Part shown: piece after piece, positions 36,930-45,836 of the stretch
How positions within the stretch are numbered: position 1 is the first letter of the stretch
Layout of the letters: each line of letters begins with the position of its first letter
Origin: Methanolobus vulcani
GTDB lineage: Archaea > Halobacteriota > Methanosarcinia > Methanosarcinales > Methanosarcinaceae
Length of the DNA: 64,000 bases
Assembly (NCBI RefSeq): GCF_900100715.1
Contig: NZ_FNCA01000007.1
Coordinates: forward strand, 62,001-126,000
Direction of reading: 5' to 3'
Translations under genes and position numbers: made by a program
Notes under the pieces: generated by a model
The model's input: the letters and a program-made list of their open reading frames with translations, nothing else
Databases searched by the model: none
Told to the model about the DNA's origin: nothing

Positions 36930-37890
36930 TATGCTTACTATCGCAAAGAAAGAATTCCAGGATATCTTCCGAAGCAGGACATTCAGCATTATATTAGTAT
37001 TATTGCTGGTACTGACTGCAACTTCCATTCTTGTTTCAACACTGGTGTTCAAAAGCCAGGTCAGCCAGTATGAAAGTTCACTGGCATTACTCCTTTCCAT
37101 GGGTAAAACACCAACCGAAGCAGCACCTCAATTGTACCCTCTTAATCTATTAAGAGGTGTAGTGGATTATATAGAGATAATCGGAGCTATAATCGGCATC
37201 CTATTAGGCTACCTTAGCATTGCAAAGGAAAAGAATACAAGAACAATGAAATTACTCCTTTCAAAACCGATAACAAAAAAGGATATAGTCTTTGGTAAAA
37301 TTACAGGAAATTTCCTCTTTGTCAGCCTGACAATAGTATTTGTAGCTGCAATGATCCTTGCAAGTTTCCTTGCAATAGGAGGGATCTCACTGACGGCAGT
37401 GGACTATTACAAGATACTCGCTGTTGTGATCCTTTCAATTGCCTATATAATGGTGTTCTTCACGCTATCATTTTTCCTGTCCATTCAGCAAAAAAGCCTT
37501 TCCAACGCTTTGATGATATGTTTCACCATATGGCTGGTCTTTGTTCTGGTACTTCCTCAGATAGGAGACACAATGGATCCGGATAATCAGGTTCCAGGTG
37601 GGTTCTTTAAGAGCATGGGCTTTGACAAGCCACAGGAAAAAGCTGTGATGGCAAAGTTCAGTGGTTATGAGAATACCAGGGATTTTATAGAACAACTGTC
37701 TGTTACAAAACATTATGAAAGAGCCGGATTTGCGATATTCGGTGTCAAGACAAAGTATAATGATATGCCATTCCCGGATATACTGGCTGATCAATGGTTC
37801 AATATTGTTTCGGTCTTTGGCTTGCTTGCAGCAGGTATATTTGCAGATGCTTTCATAATGTACAGGAATAGGGAGGCATGGAGCGTCTGA
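36922..37890 (+). CDS. ABC-2 type permease, second subunit
   Basis: 322 residues from ATG 36922 (GGTGAT 5 bases upstream; GTG 36913 is also in frame). Same plan as the preceding permease: KKEFQDIFRSRTFSIILVLL, an outside loop, LLSKPITKKDIVFGKI and five further helices, ending in a short cytoplasmic tail. An ATPase with two non-identical permeases and a calcium-binding lipoprotein suggests export or envelope maintenance; substrate cannot be read. Confidence 0.87.
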   Translation: MNNMLTIAKKEFQDIFRSRTFSIILVLLLVLTATSILVSTLVFKSQVSQYESSLALLLSMGKTPTEAAPQLYPLNLLRGVVDYIEIIGAIIGILLGYLSIAKEKNTRTMKLLLSKPITKKDIVFGKITGNFLFVSLTIVFVAAMILASFLAIGGISLTAVDYYKILAVVILSIAYIMVFFTLSFFLSIQQKSLSNALMICFTIWLVFVLVLPQIGDTMDPDNQVPGGFFKSMGFDKPQEKAVMAKFSGYENTRDFIEQLSVTKHYERAGFAIFGVKTKYNDMPFPDILADQWFNIVSVFGLLAAGIFADAFIMYRNREAWSV

Positions 37891-37958
37891 TTTTATCCAA
37901 TAGTATATAAATAAGTAGAAATCAATGTTAATATTTAGATACGTTGGGGTGCAAAGTA

Positions 37959-38921
37959 ATGAAAGGATACAGGCAAATATTGAGTTGTTTTTTCATCATG
38001 ATTTTACTTTTGTCCTTTTTACATTACAGAGTTGATATTTATTCCTCAACTGTGTCTTTGTTTTCATATTTAAAGACTGTACATATGACTGATATGGTCA
38101 TTGCACTGGGACTATATATCCTGAGTGTATACATCTTTGCCTTAAGGTGGAAGACTGTTCTTAACTCACTGGGTTACAAACTGAAAGCACGTTCTCTCTT
38201 TCCGATCATATTCGGTGCGATTCCCATAAACAATCTGACACCAGCTAACAGAGCAGGTGGTGAACCCCTAAGGATGCTCTGGGTGAAAAAAGACTATGGT
38301 GTAACTTATCCTGACTCCCTTGTATCTATCTTGTTTGAAAGGGCAGTTGAAGCAATTCCTGTGGGACTTATGGCAATCTATGTGTTCTATCTGATACTGC
38401 CATTTTGCCAGAATATCTTCAAATGGGCAATTAATCTGGGTTATCTGACACTGGTTTTCGTAGCCCTCATATTCCTGGTATATTTATTCAGGGATTACAT
38501 CATAAGATTGTCCCGCTCACTGCTCTCGCAATTCGTTACTTCATTGAAAAAGTATTCTGAAAAGCTTAGTGGTGCTTTCCTGTCCACTCTCTTTTTTTCC
38601 AGTGCTGTATGGGTTCTTGATGTAATGAGGCTCAAGTTCATAACAATGGCTCTAGGTCTCCATGTATCTGTTAGTGTATTGTTATTGATATCTGTTCTGT
38701 ATCTGTTACTGGGTTCTATTCCCCTTACGCCGGGAGGACTGGGAATAGTAGAAGGCGGCCTTGTAGCAGCATTGGGATTTTTTGGTATGCCAATGATAAC
38801 TGCTTCTGCAATTGTTGTTCTTGAAAGAACAATATCTTATGTGATAGCCAGCGCTATCGGTTCTTTTTATTTGATACGTTTTGGAGGACTAACATTTTGG
38901 AAAAGTATAAGATCGCAATGA
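37959..38921 (+). CDS. Flippase-like (UPF0104 / LPG synthase TM) membrane protein
   Basis: 320 residues from ATG 37959, GGGGTGC upstream. About eight transmembrane helices with the family hallmarks NNLTPANRAGGEPLRM near residue 88 and PLTPGGLGIVEGGL near 260. Archaeal relatives such as AglD/AglR-type proteins act in moving or building lipid-linked sugars. It overlaps the glycosyltransferase gene by 25 bases, and the next two genes also overlap. Confidence 0.85.
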   Translation: MKGYRQILSCFFIMILLLSFLHYRVDIYSSTVSLFSYLKTVHMTDMVIALGLYILSVYIFALRWKTVLNSLGYKLKARSLFPIIFGAIPINNLTPANRAGGEPLRMLWVKKDYGVTYPDSLVSILFERAVEAIPVGLMAIYVFYLILPFCQNIFKWAINLGYLTLVFVALIFLVYLFRDYIIRLSRSLLSQFVTSLKKYSEKLSGAFLSTLFFSSAVWVLDVMRLKFITMALGLHVSVSVLLLISVLYLLLGSIPLTPGGLGIVEGGLVAALGFFGMPMITASAIVVLERTISYVIASAIGSFYLIRFGGLTFWKSIRSQ

Positions 38922-40024
38922 TAAGTGACTGGTACTACCCGAAGATCGGTGGCATAGAATATGCACTCGATTCACTTGCGAGAAATCTTCTTCTTATGGG
39001 GCATGAAGTACACGTAATAACACGTAACCAAAAAGGTACTGATCAATTTACTCCTGCTGAAGGTCTTACTGTTATAAGATTGAAGGGAAAAAGCCTTGAT
39101 TCCCGTTTTTTAGTTCCTTACGCCTACAAAGAGCTTTATGATATTCTAAAACATGGTAATTACGATATAATACATTCGCACGGCCTGGATTCTCCAATGG
39201 CATTGCTTTCCCTTATGTTCTCAAGGCTACTTCAGATTCCGACAGTAATTACAAATCATTCTCTGACAGGTAAGAGTCTAATAAGAATTCCCTTGCATAT
39301 GGCTGGTAGATTCTTTTTGAGATATACTGATGCAGTTATTGCTGTCAGTTCTGCGGTGCAAAAAGACACAGGTGTAATGTTTAAAGGGCCTGTATATTCG
39401 ATACCCAATGGGGTTGATGTATTGGCTTCGCTTACTGATGATGCCATCGTGTTGCCTGATACTAATGGAAAGACCATGGTCACTACTGTATCAAGGATGA
39501 CGCTGAAAAAGGGTGTTTCCGATATTGTTAAGATCGCACCAGAATTGATCGAAAGGAATCCGGATCTTGTATTTTTGATGGTTGGTGACGGTCCTCTGAA
39601 AAAAAGCCTTGAAAAAAAGGTCAAAAATCAGGGTATGGAGAACAATTTCATATTCACTGGCCAGGTTTCCAGAAGCGTGGTCTTTTCCCTCCTGGAACGT
39701 TCTGATATTTTCATTATGGCTTCAAGAGATGAAGCATTTGGGATAGCTATCCTTGAGGCGTTTGCAAAAAAGGTACCGGTAGTTGCAAGGGATAATAGTG
39801 GTGTTTCCGATATCATTACACACGGAAAGACCGGATTTCTTGTGGAGGACTCTGGTCAGATGCTGGAATATCTTGAAAGACTTATTGAGGATCAGGAACT
39901 CAGGGATATATTATCTGAGAATGCTTTTAGTAAACTGGATGAATATAAGTGGCAGGATGTTGCAAAACTGACATCAGATGTTTATGCGGAGTTAATTCAT
40001 GAAAAAAATAGTCATTTCAATTGA
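38897..40024 (+). CDS. Glycosyltransferase family 4
   Basis: 375 residues from TTG 38897 (GGAGG 10 bases upstream). GT-B fold: the N-terminal domain has DWYYPKIGGIEYALDSLARN, and the C-terminal domain VSRMTLKKGVSDIV and the nucleotide-sugar E-x7-E site SRDEAFGIAILEAFA. It should add a sugar from a nucleotide donor to a lipid or lipid-linked acceptor at the cytoplasmic face. The donor is unknown. Confidence 0.9.
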   Translation: MEKYKIAMISDWYYPKIGGIEYALDSLARNLLLMGHEVHVITRNQKGTDQFTPAEGLTVIRLKGKSLDSRFLVPYAYKELYDILKHGNYDIIHSHGLDSPMALLSLMFSRLLQIPTVITNHSLTGKSLIRIPLHMAGRFFLRYTDAVIAVSSAVQKDTGVMFKGPVYSIPNGVDVLASLTDDAIVLPDTNGKTMVTTVSRMTLKKGVSDIVKIAPELIERNPDLVFLMVGDGPLKKSLEKKVKNQGMENNFIFTGQVSRSVVFSLLERSDIFIMASRDEAFGIAILEAFAKKVPVVARDNSGVSDIITHGKTGFLVEDSGQMLEYLERLIEDQELRDILSENAFSKLDEYKWQDVAKLTSDVYAELIHEKNSHFN

Positions 40025-40709
40025 CGTTGAACAGGATTGTCCGCCCATGCTTGATACCATGAGAGGGATCGAGGAAGGACTTCCAAAGTTAATGGAACTA
40101 TTCCGTCAGGAAGGCATAAAAGCTACATTTTTCACCACCGGAAAGGTTGCTGAACTGTATCCAGAGGCAATTTCTGCAATATCAGAACAGGGTCATGAAC
40201 TTGGATGTCATGGTTATGCTCACGAAAGATTCGATCATATTAATAAGGAAAAAGCAATGGAAGCTATCTCCATGGCGAAGTCTGTCCTTGATGATCTGGG
40301 AGATGTCGAATCATTCAGGGCTCCGAATCTAAAATTTCCTGTAAGCTATGTTGGGATCCTGCAGGATAATGGTTTTACAGTTGATTCTTCAATTGCAAAG
40401 TATAAACCACCTTTTCCACGTAAGACCTATAAAACTGGAAGAATCATAAGGTTGCCTGCGACAATAACTTCATCTTTCATCAGATTGCCACTTTCCATGA
40501 CACTGCCCTTATTCGATCGTATGAATGATCCTGTATTGTTTGTACATCCCTGGGAATTTGTGGATATGTCACAGACGCCTATCAGATATGATTGTAAGTT
40601 CAATACAGGTGAAACCGCCCTGAATAATCTGCGTGCTATTATCAGGCATTTCAAGTCAAAGGATTATGATTTCCTCAGAATAAGGGAAATGGCTGAGTAT
40701 CTGGTGTAA
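39999..40709 (+). CDS. NodB-type polysaccharide deacetylase
   Basis: 236 residues; ATG 39999 lies inside the glycosyltransferase gene (26-base overlap). Motif 1 SIDVEQD supplies the catalytic and metal Asp pair, motif 2 GCHGYAHERF gives the two metal His (H-x3-H), and SFRAPN is motif 3. No signal peptide, so it probably acts on a lipid-linked sugar inside the cell, removing an N-acetyl group made by the preceding steps. Confidence 0.88.
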   Translation: MKKIVISIDVEQDCPPMLDTMRGIEEGLPKLMELFRQEGIKATFFTTGKVAELYPEAISAISEQGHELGCHGYAHERFDHINKEKAMEAISMAKSVLDDLGDVESFRAPNLKFPVSYVGILQDNGFTVDSSIAKYKPPFPRKTYKTGRIIRLPATITSSFIRLPLSMTLPLFDRMNDPVLFVHPWEFVDMSQTPIRYDCKFNTGETALNNLRAIIRHFKSKDYDFLRIREMAEYLV

Positions 40710-40786
40710 ACGAGTAAGAATGAGAGTTTTGTTCATCTCTTTTTTGTGCTCCCTTTAAGATAGCATGAATTATTTTTCAATAAGTC

Positions 40787-40796
40787 TTTTATATAT
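40787..40796 (+). promoter_or_regulatory. TATA box of the membrane protein / wHTH pair
   Basis: TTTTATATAT at 40787-40796 predicts transcription start at about 40816, which is the ATG itself, so the message is probably leaderless. Confidence 0.55.
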
Positions 40797-40815
40797 CTCG
40801 TTTCATCTTTTAAAT

Positions 40816-41085
40816 ATGATATCAGAGCCGGATCAGGTAGTCAGACTTATATCAGGTGTCTTGGCACTGCTGCTTTTTATAATCTCTTTCCTTGCTTATC
40901 AGAGAGAGCGTAGAAGGAAAATGTTTCTTGTTTCCATGGCTTTTTTCTTCTATGCTATCATGGGCTTTTTAAGCGCATCAAATATTTTCTTCCCCGCAGC
41001 AGGGGACTATCTTGAATTCTGGGGCAGTTTCCTGAATTTCATAGTTCTGCTGTTGTTTTCCCTTGCCTTGTTAACCAAAGAGTAG
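40816..41085 (+). CDS. Small membrane protein paired with a wHTH regulator
   Basis: 89 residues from ATG 40816. The frame is open from 40765, but a TATA box at 40787-40796 lies between, so the longer start is unlikely. Three transmembrane helices: ISGVLALLLFIISFLAY, FLVSMAFFFYAIMGFLSA and LEFWGSFLNFIVLLLFSLAL, with a basic loop (QRERRRK). A two-gene unit of such a protein and a double winged-helix regulator is common in Methanosarcinales and suggests membrane signalling; untested. Confidence 0.65.
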   Translation: MISEPDQVVRLISGVLALLLFIISFLAYQRERRRKMFLVSMAFFFYAIMGFLSASNIFFPAAGDYLEFWGSFLNFIVLLLFSLALLTKE

Positions 41086-41092
41086 ATCGACG

Positions 41093-41641
41093 ATGGAATT
41101 TGAACTAGAGACTAGAAAAAGGATCTACGAACTTATCAGGGATTCACCTGGTGTTCATCTGAGAGAACTTACAAGGCGGCTGGATATAGTAATAGGTAGT
41201 TTACAGTATAATCTTCATTATATGGAGAAGAAGAATATGATATACTCTATTAAGGATGAAGATTATGTGCGTTATTTTGTAAAAGACAGGAAGTTCGGGG
41301 AGGATGAGCAAAATATTCTCTCATTTTTGAGGAGAACGGCCTGCAGGCATATTCTTATTAATCTTCTTCAGAATGGCACCATGAACAATAAGGAATTATC
41401 AGATGCAGTTGCTCTTTCTCCTTCCACGGTTTCCTGGCACCTTAACAAGCTTGCAGGCTCGGGAGTTATTACAAAAGAGAAGGTAGGAAGGATAAGTAAC
41501 TTCACCGTTACTGATCCTGAGCTTGTTGCTGAATTATTGATTCTCTATAAAGAAAGTTTTCTTGATAGCCTTCTTGATAGTTTCATCGATATGTGGGAAC
41601 TGGATAAAAAAAAGAGTAAGAACGATTTGCAATCAGTTTGA
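41093..41641 (+). CDS. Double winged-helix transcriptional regulator
   Basis: 182 residues from ATG 41093, 7 bases after the membrane protein. Two ArsR/MarR-like winged helices in tandem: HLRELTRRLDIVIGSLQYNL (about 22-75) and ELSDAVALSPSTVSWHLNKL (about 95-155), then a helical tail. No ligand-binding domain is visible, so the signal may come from the small membrane protein. Targets are unknown; the neighbouring sugar genes are candidates. Confidence 0.85.
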   Translation: MEFELETRKRIYELIRDSPGVHLRELTRRLDIVIGSLQYNLHYMEKKNMIYSIKDEDYVRYFVKDRKFGEDEQNILSFLRRTACRHILINLLQNGTMNNKELSDAVALSPSTVSWHLNKLAGSGVITKEKVGRISNFTVTDPELVAELLILYKESFLDSLLDSFIDMWELDKKKSKNDLQSV

Positions 41642-42163
41642 TCTGTTTTTCCTCATTACAATTGCATCAGAATTGTTCTCATCATCAAAGAATCCGGAAA
41701 TTACATGTACCTGTCGGAATCCATTTTTTTCATAGATACTTTTTGCAGCATGCCAGTTCTCTGAAACGATGAGGATAATGCTTGCTATTTCATATTTGCA
41801 TGTGATATGCTTTTCCAGTTCTGAGAAAAGAGCGTTACCATACCCTTTCCCGCGATACTTTTTCAGAACTGCGATGGATGATATGTAAAGTTCCTTCCCG
41901 TCATTTCTGTGAGTTTCAGCAATGCTGTGTCCAAGAACGAATTTTCCAGTGTCGATGTTCTCTGAATAATCCCAGAGCTCCGAGGAAATATACCCCGCAA
42001 TCTCACCTTCGATTACTATGATAAGAAAACCGTGTGAGAAGGTTTCTATTCTTTCTAGAAAAGTGTCGCTGTTTTCAGCTATATTGGTGTGGAATGACTC
42101 ATGCTCAATACTCATTATTCCTTCAATATCATCTTTTTCAGCATTCCTTATTGAAATTTTCAC
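41633..42163 (-). CDS. GNAT family N-acetyltransferase
   Basis: 176 residues from GTG 42163. The acetyl-CoA loop is RGKGYGNALFSELEKHI (motif A, near residue 104), followed by NWHAAKSIYEKNGFRQV (motif B). RimI-like overall, so protein N-terminal or small-molecule acetylation is possible. The 3' end overlaps the wHTH gene tail by 9 bases on the other strand. Confidence 0.85.
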   Translation of the reverse strand: MKISIRNAEKDDIEGIMSIEHESFHTNIAENSDTFLERIETFSHGFLIIVIEGEIAGYISSELWDYSENIDTGKFVLGHSIAETHRNDGKELYISSIAVLKKYRGKGYGNALFSELEKHITCKYEIASIILIVSENWHAAKSIYEKNGFRQVHVISGFFDDENNSDAIVMRKNRSN

Positions 42164-42196
42164 AGGATCACCGGTATATTGAGTAAAAATGAGTTT

Positions 42197-42218
42197 TTAG
42201 GCAGGAATTTGTGCCTAA
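42197..42218 (-). terminator. Hairpin between agmatinase and GNAT genes
   Basis: TTAGGCA (42197-42203) and TGCCTAA (42212-42218) form a 7-base stem just after the agmatinase stop; read on the minus strand it is followed by AAAACTCATTTTTA. Confidence 0.45.
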
Positions 42219-42230
42219 TTTCCTGTAGTT

Positions 42231-43100
42231 TTATCTCTCACTTGCGGCGTGAGCAGCAATGAATTCCCTGAGAAGTTTCGTTCCCAGAAGTGCGCTTATT
42301 CCATTATCATATTCAGGGGAGATTTCCACAACATCAAATCCAACGGAAATTGGTGCCAGAGCACGTATAACTTCACGAACATCGATGTCTGTAAGTCCGA
42401 ATGGTTCAGGTGTGCCAAGACCTGGAGCGTATGCAGGGTCAAGTGCATCCATGTCAAGTGACAGGTAGATCTTCTTGCAACCAAGATATTCTTTGACCTC
42501 GGAAATGACCTGTTTTATTCCAATTTCACGGACATCATCTGCAGTGTAGTATTTGACGGCGTTCTCTTTAGCATAGACCCATTCTTCCTTTGGCCCGCTG
42601 CGAACACCTATGGTTACATAGGTATCTGTGATGTCATCGCGAACGTGTCTGGAAACACATGCATGATTGTTCCTGATTCCTCCATATTCTTCACGGAGAT
42701 CGAAATGTGCATCCAACACAACAAAGCCGATATCTTCTCCTGCTTCCTCTGCACATGCTTTTACACAGGGATAAGTAAGGGAGTGCTCTCCGCCCATCAT
42801 AATAGGGATCTTTCCATCTCTTGCGATCGGTCTTACTGCATGGTAAAGATCATCAAGTGTTTCGTCCACAGAAGAATAAGGCTCAAAATTTCCGATATCA
42901 TGAATGAGCAGATCTTCAAAATCAATATCAAAATACTGGTTATAGGTTTCAAAGTTCACTGAAGCTCTTCTCATCGCATCAGGAGCCCAGCGGCTTCCGG
43001 ATCTGAATGAAGATGTAGCATCAAAAGGAACACCGAATATGACATACCTTGCAGTTTCATAGTCTGCAAGTGCGTCCATCATATCAGGTTTGTAAAACAT
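42231..43100 (-). CDS. speB: Agmatinase (ureohydrolase family)
   Basis: 289 residues. The binuclear Mn site is complete: GGEHSLTYP, VVLDAHFDLR and SLDMDALDPAYAPG. Agmatinase converts agmatine to putrescine and urea. It lies 42 bases after the eIF5A gene on the same strand, an arrangement also known in haloarchaea, where an agmatinase-like enzyme has been proposed to act on agmatine-modified eIF5A in making deoxyhypusine; both roles are open here. Confidence 0.9.
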   Translation of the reverse strand: MFYKPDMMDALADYETARYVIFGVPFDATSSFRSGSRWAPDAMRRASVNFETYNQYFDIDFEDLLIHDIGNFEPYSSVDETLDDLYHAVRPIARDGKIPIMMGGEHSLTYPCVKACAEEAGEDIGFVVLDAHFDLREEYGGIRNNHACVSRHVRDDITDTYVTIGVRSGPKEEWVYAKENAVKYYTADDVREIGIKQVISEVKEYLGCKKIYLSLDMDALDPAYAPGLGTPEPFGLTDIDVREVIRALAPISVGFDVVEISPEYDNGISALLGTKLLREFIAAHAASER

Positions 43101-43142
43101 AATTTCAGTAATGAAAAAAAGATAAGAAAAGTTTTGGTTCGA

Positions 43143-43526
43143 TCATCTGAGATCGAACTTCATCTTACCCATTGCGGTGAGGTATGATACTTCTTCACCC
43201 TCTACTATCCTGTCCTTGTATTCGTCAGGAATACTCATTTCAAATGTTGAGAAATCTCCCATGTCCATGAGCTGTGCAACATCGCCTGCAATGGAAAGTA
43301 CCTGTGCGTTCTTTCTCTCGACGACTGGGACGTAGATCTTATCAGATACAGGACCTACAATTGATCTCTTCTGGTTGTCAAAAAGTCCGATTACATCGAT
43401 TCTTGCCTTTGCTGAACCGTGTTTACCTGGTTTGGACTTGGATATGCTCTTGATAACGCAGGCCTCGTCGTCTACTATGACGTACTTGCCTTCTTTAAGT
43501 TCTTTAACTTCAACTTGTATTTTCAC
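43143..43526 (-). CDS. eif5a: Translation factor aIF5A
   Basis: 127 residues from GTG 43526, with GGAGGAT 7 bases upstream. The N-terminal SH3-like domain carries the hypusine loop SKPGKHGSAK, with Lys 35 the likely modified residue; the C-terminal half is the OB domain. It stimulates peptide-bond formation at difficult sequences and termination. A TATA-like CATAAATA lies near 43550. It is the first gene of a pair with agmatinase. Confidence 0.95.
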   Translation of the reverse strand: MKIQVEVKELKEGKYVIVDDEACVIKSISKSKPGKHGSAKARIDVIGLFDNQKRSIVGPVSDKIYVPVVERKNAQVLSIAGDVAQLMDMGDFSTFEMSIPDEYKDRIVEGEEVSYLTAMGKMKFDLR

Positions 43527-43675
43527 TTAAAATCCTCCATAATCGTAACAATTATTTATGAGCTTAAAAGGTCTAAGGGTATAATTCCTGATGCTATATA
43601 TGAACTTAACCTTTGATTCCGCATTAATCGGGAGTAATAATAGAGGATTCCATTATATATGTATTTATATCCTCT

Positions 43676-45409
43676 TCATTCTGCAGAACAGTCATTCTCA
43701 CATTTTTCTTCGAAAATACCAAGTTCTTTCAGTTTATCCTCTTCAGGTATGCCTTCTGCATTCCATCCTCTGAAGTGGTAATAATCCTGTATGGTCTTTT
43801 CAAACTCAGTTCTATCAATGCCACCATCCTCCAAGAATCTTTCAGGAAGTGTGTCCTTCTCCGAAGTGATACCTGCTTTCAGATTGAACCTCCTTTCCAT
43901 ATTGAATATCCTTTCACCAGACCTCAGTAATTCTTCAGCAGAATAGTTCTTTCCGGTTAGATTGTTCAGGAGCGCAGCAAAGTCAACTTCTCCCACCGCA
44001 AGCATTGTGAAAGGACACATCACCAGAGAATCAATTACTGCTGTAAGGTCCTGGAAATATAATACAAGAGCAGCTTTTCCATCAAACTTGTTCCTCTCAA
44101 GAAGTATGGGTTTTCCCATTATCTCCGGACCTGCCATAAATGCACTTAAATGTGAGCCGCCAGTGTTTGATGTTGCATATGCAATAGCCATGCCTTTGAT
44201 TTCCCTGGGGTCGTATCCCGGAATATCAAGACCTTTCACTGAAGTATCACATTCCTCTTTTCCGGTTGAATAGAGGTAATCATGTGATCCTTTACACACA
44301 TAATGTGTTCCTTCTCCGATCTCAATGACAATTTCTTTGATCTCTTCCATTGTGATCCAGGGCTTTATTTCCATATAGGCTGCAATTGCAGCTCCAACAG
44401 AGATGGGGTCCAGTCCATAATCAAGGCAGATACCATCAAGTTCTCTGACAAGTCCGATATCATCATTTCCTATGTTCGGTCCGAATGCCCATATTGAATC
44501 ATAGTCTGGAACAGGTCTCCCATCCTGGTCGGTTCGCTTGCAACCAATGGGACAAGCGTAGCAAGGTGCCTCTTTTAAATGGAATGTATTGTTGAGTTCC
44601 TCGCCTGAAAGTTTGTCTGCTTTCTGGAATTTCTTTTCACGGAAGTTCATAGCTGGCAGAGTTCCCATATAATCCAGAAGGTCTGTAATTATGGAGCTGC
44701 CATATTTTTTGAGTCCTTTGGAAGCCGGAGGACTCGCAATTAGCAGTTTCTTTGCTTTCTCCACAAGCATTTCAAATTCAGCAGGATTTGCAACCTCTAT
44801 TTTATTGGTGCCTTTTACAACAATAGCTTTGAGATTCTTTGAACCTGCAACAGCACCATGACCGCCGCGCCCGCTTGAATATATTCTGTCATTAACGATG
44901 TTTGCCATGCTGACAAAAGTCTCACCGGCTTTGCCTATACAGGTAACCTTCCCTTTTTCCTCAAGAAGGGATGTTGTTTCAGCAGTGTTCTTTCCCCATA
45001 GATATTCGGCATCTAATATTTCCACTTCTTCGTCATAGATGCTGATGTAGACTGGCTTTTCGGCTTTACCTGTTATCACAAGGGCGTCAATGCCTGCAAA
45101 TTTGAGTTCGGCTCCAAAGTGGCCACCTACATTTGTGCTGAATATTGTTGATGTGAGAGGAGATTTACATGTGATAGAAAAATGTCCGGACATGGGAACT
45201 GAGGTTCCTGTGAGAGGTCCGGTGGTAAGTATCAGAGGATTTTCAGGGCTCAGCGGATTAAGTTCAGGGTCGGCAAAGTCCTGCATAAGTCTGCATCCAA
45301 GACCACGTCCTCCTATAAATTGCTCAACATACGTATTTTTAGTTTTTGTTTCTATGATCGAGTTGTTGTCCAGGTCAATGATAACTGTTCTTCCCGTCCA
45401 TCCGTACAT
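43676..45409 (-). CDS. Aldehyde ferredoxin oxidoreductase family protein
   Basis: 577 residues. The tungstopterin enzyme family is clear from MYGWTGRTVIIDLDN, GGRGLGCRLMQDF, the pterin-binding YSSGRGGHGAVAGSKNLKA and the Fe-S ligands CYACPIGCKR (near residue 287) with a fourth Cys in VMCPFTML (near 473). It would oxidise an aldehyde to an acid with ferredoxin as acceptor; the natural substrate is unknown. It sits alone with its own promoter. Confidence 0.92.
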   Translation of the reverse strand: MYGWTGRTVIIDLDNNSIIETKTKNTYVEQFIGGRGLGCRLMQDFADPELNPLSPENPLILTTGPLTGTSVPMSGHFSITCKSPLTSTIFSTNVGGHFGAELKFAGIDALVITGKAEKPVYISIYDEEVEILDAEYLWGKNTAETTSLLEEKGKVTCIGKAGETFVSMANIVNDRIYSSGRGGHGAVAGSKNLKAIVVKGTNKIEVANPAEFEMLVEKAKKLLIASPPASKGLKKYGSSIITDLLDYMGTLPAMNFREKKFQKADKLSGEELNNTFHLKEAPCYACPIGCKRTDQDGRPVPDYDSIWAFGPNIGNDDIGLVRELDGICLDYGLDPISVGAAIAAYMEIKPWITMEEIKEIVIEIGEGTHYVCKGSHDYLYSTGKEECDTSVKGLDIPGYDPREIKGMAIAYATSNTGGSHLSAFMAGPEIMGKPILLERNKFDGKAALVLYFQDLTAVIDSLVMCPFTMLAVGEVDFAALLNNLTGKNYSAEELLRSGERIFNMERRFNLKAGITSEKDTLPERFLEDGGIDRTEFEKTIQDYYHFRGWNAEGIPEEDKLKELGIFEEKCENDCSAE

Positions 45410-45470
45410 GTTTTACCCCATCTGTTTTTCTTCCAACCCACCATCAACCATCTATTATCTTTTTCATCAT

Positions 45471-45836
45471 TTATTTTCTTTTGCAGTTTGCTTCCATTTC
45501 AAGCATTCTTCTCTTAAGTTCAACCTTCTCTCCGCAGGTTTCACCACAAAATCCTCCGATCCCGGAAGATGAGACTACACGGTGACAGGGGATGATAACT
45601 GGATACGGGTTCCTTGCAACAGCAGAACCTACAGCTCTGGAAGCACCTTCTCTTCCAACCCGAAAGGCAAGTTCCTGATAGGTTACTGTTTCACCATAAG
45701 GTATTTTCCTGACTTCCTCGAGGACTTCACGCTGAAATTGTGTGAGCTCTGTAAGATCAACCACGTAGTCTGAAAAATCAATGATCTCTCCGCCAAAATA
45801 TCGCAGGATTGCCTGGAAGATGGTCATATCACTCAT
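45471..45836 (-). CDS. ogt: Methylated-DNA-[protein]-cysteine S-methyltransferase
   Basis: 121 residues from ATG 45836 (MSDMTIFQ), which overlaps the stop of the matrixin gene by 8 bases; the frame extends to 45920 but inside that gene. The acceptor Cys is in IIPCHRVVSSSG, and GREGASRAVGSAVARNP is the DNA-binding helix. Only the catalytic domain and a short lead are present; it repairs O6-alkylguanine by suicide transfer. Confidence 0.9.
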   Translation of the reverse strand: MSDMTIFQAILRYFGGEIIDFSDYVVDLTELTQFQREVLEEVRKIPYGETVTYQELAFRVGREGASRAVGSAVARNPYPVIIPCHRVVSSSGIGGFCGETCGEKVELKRRMLEMEANCKRK

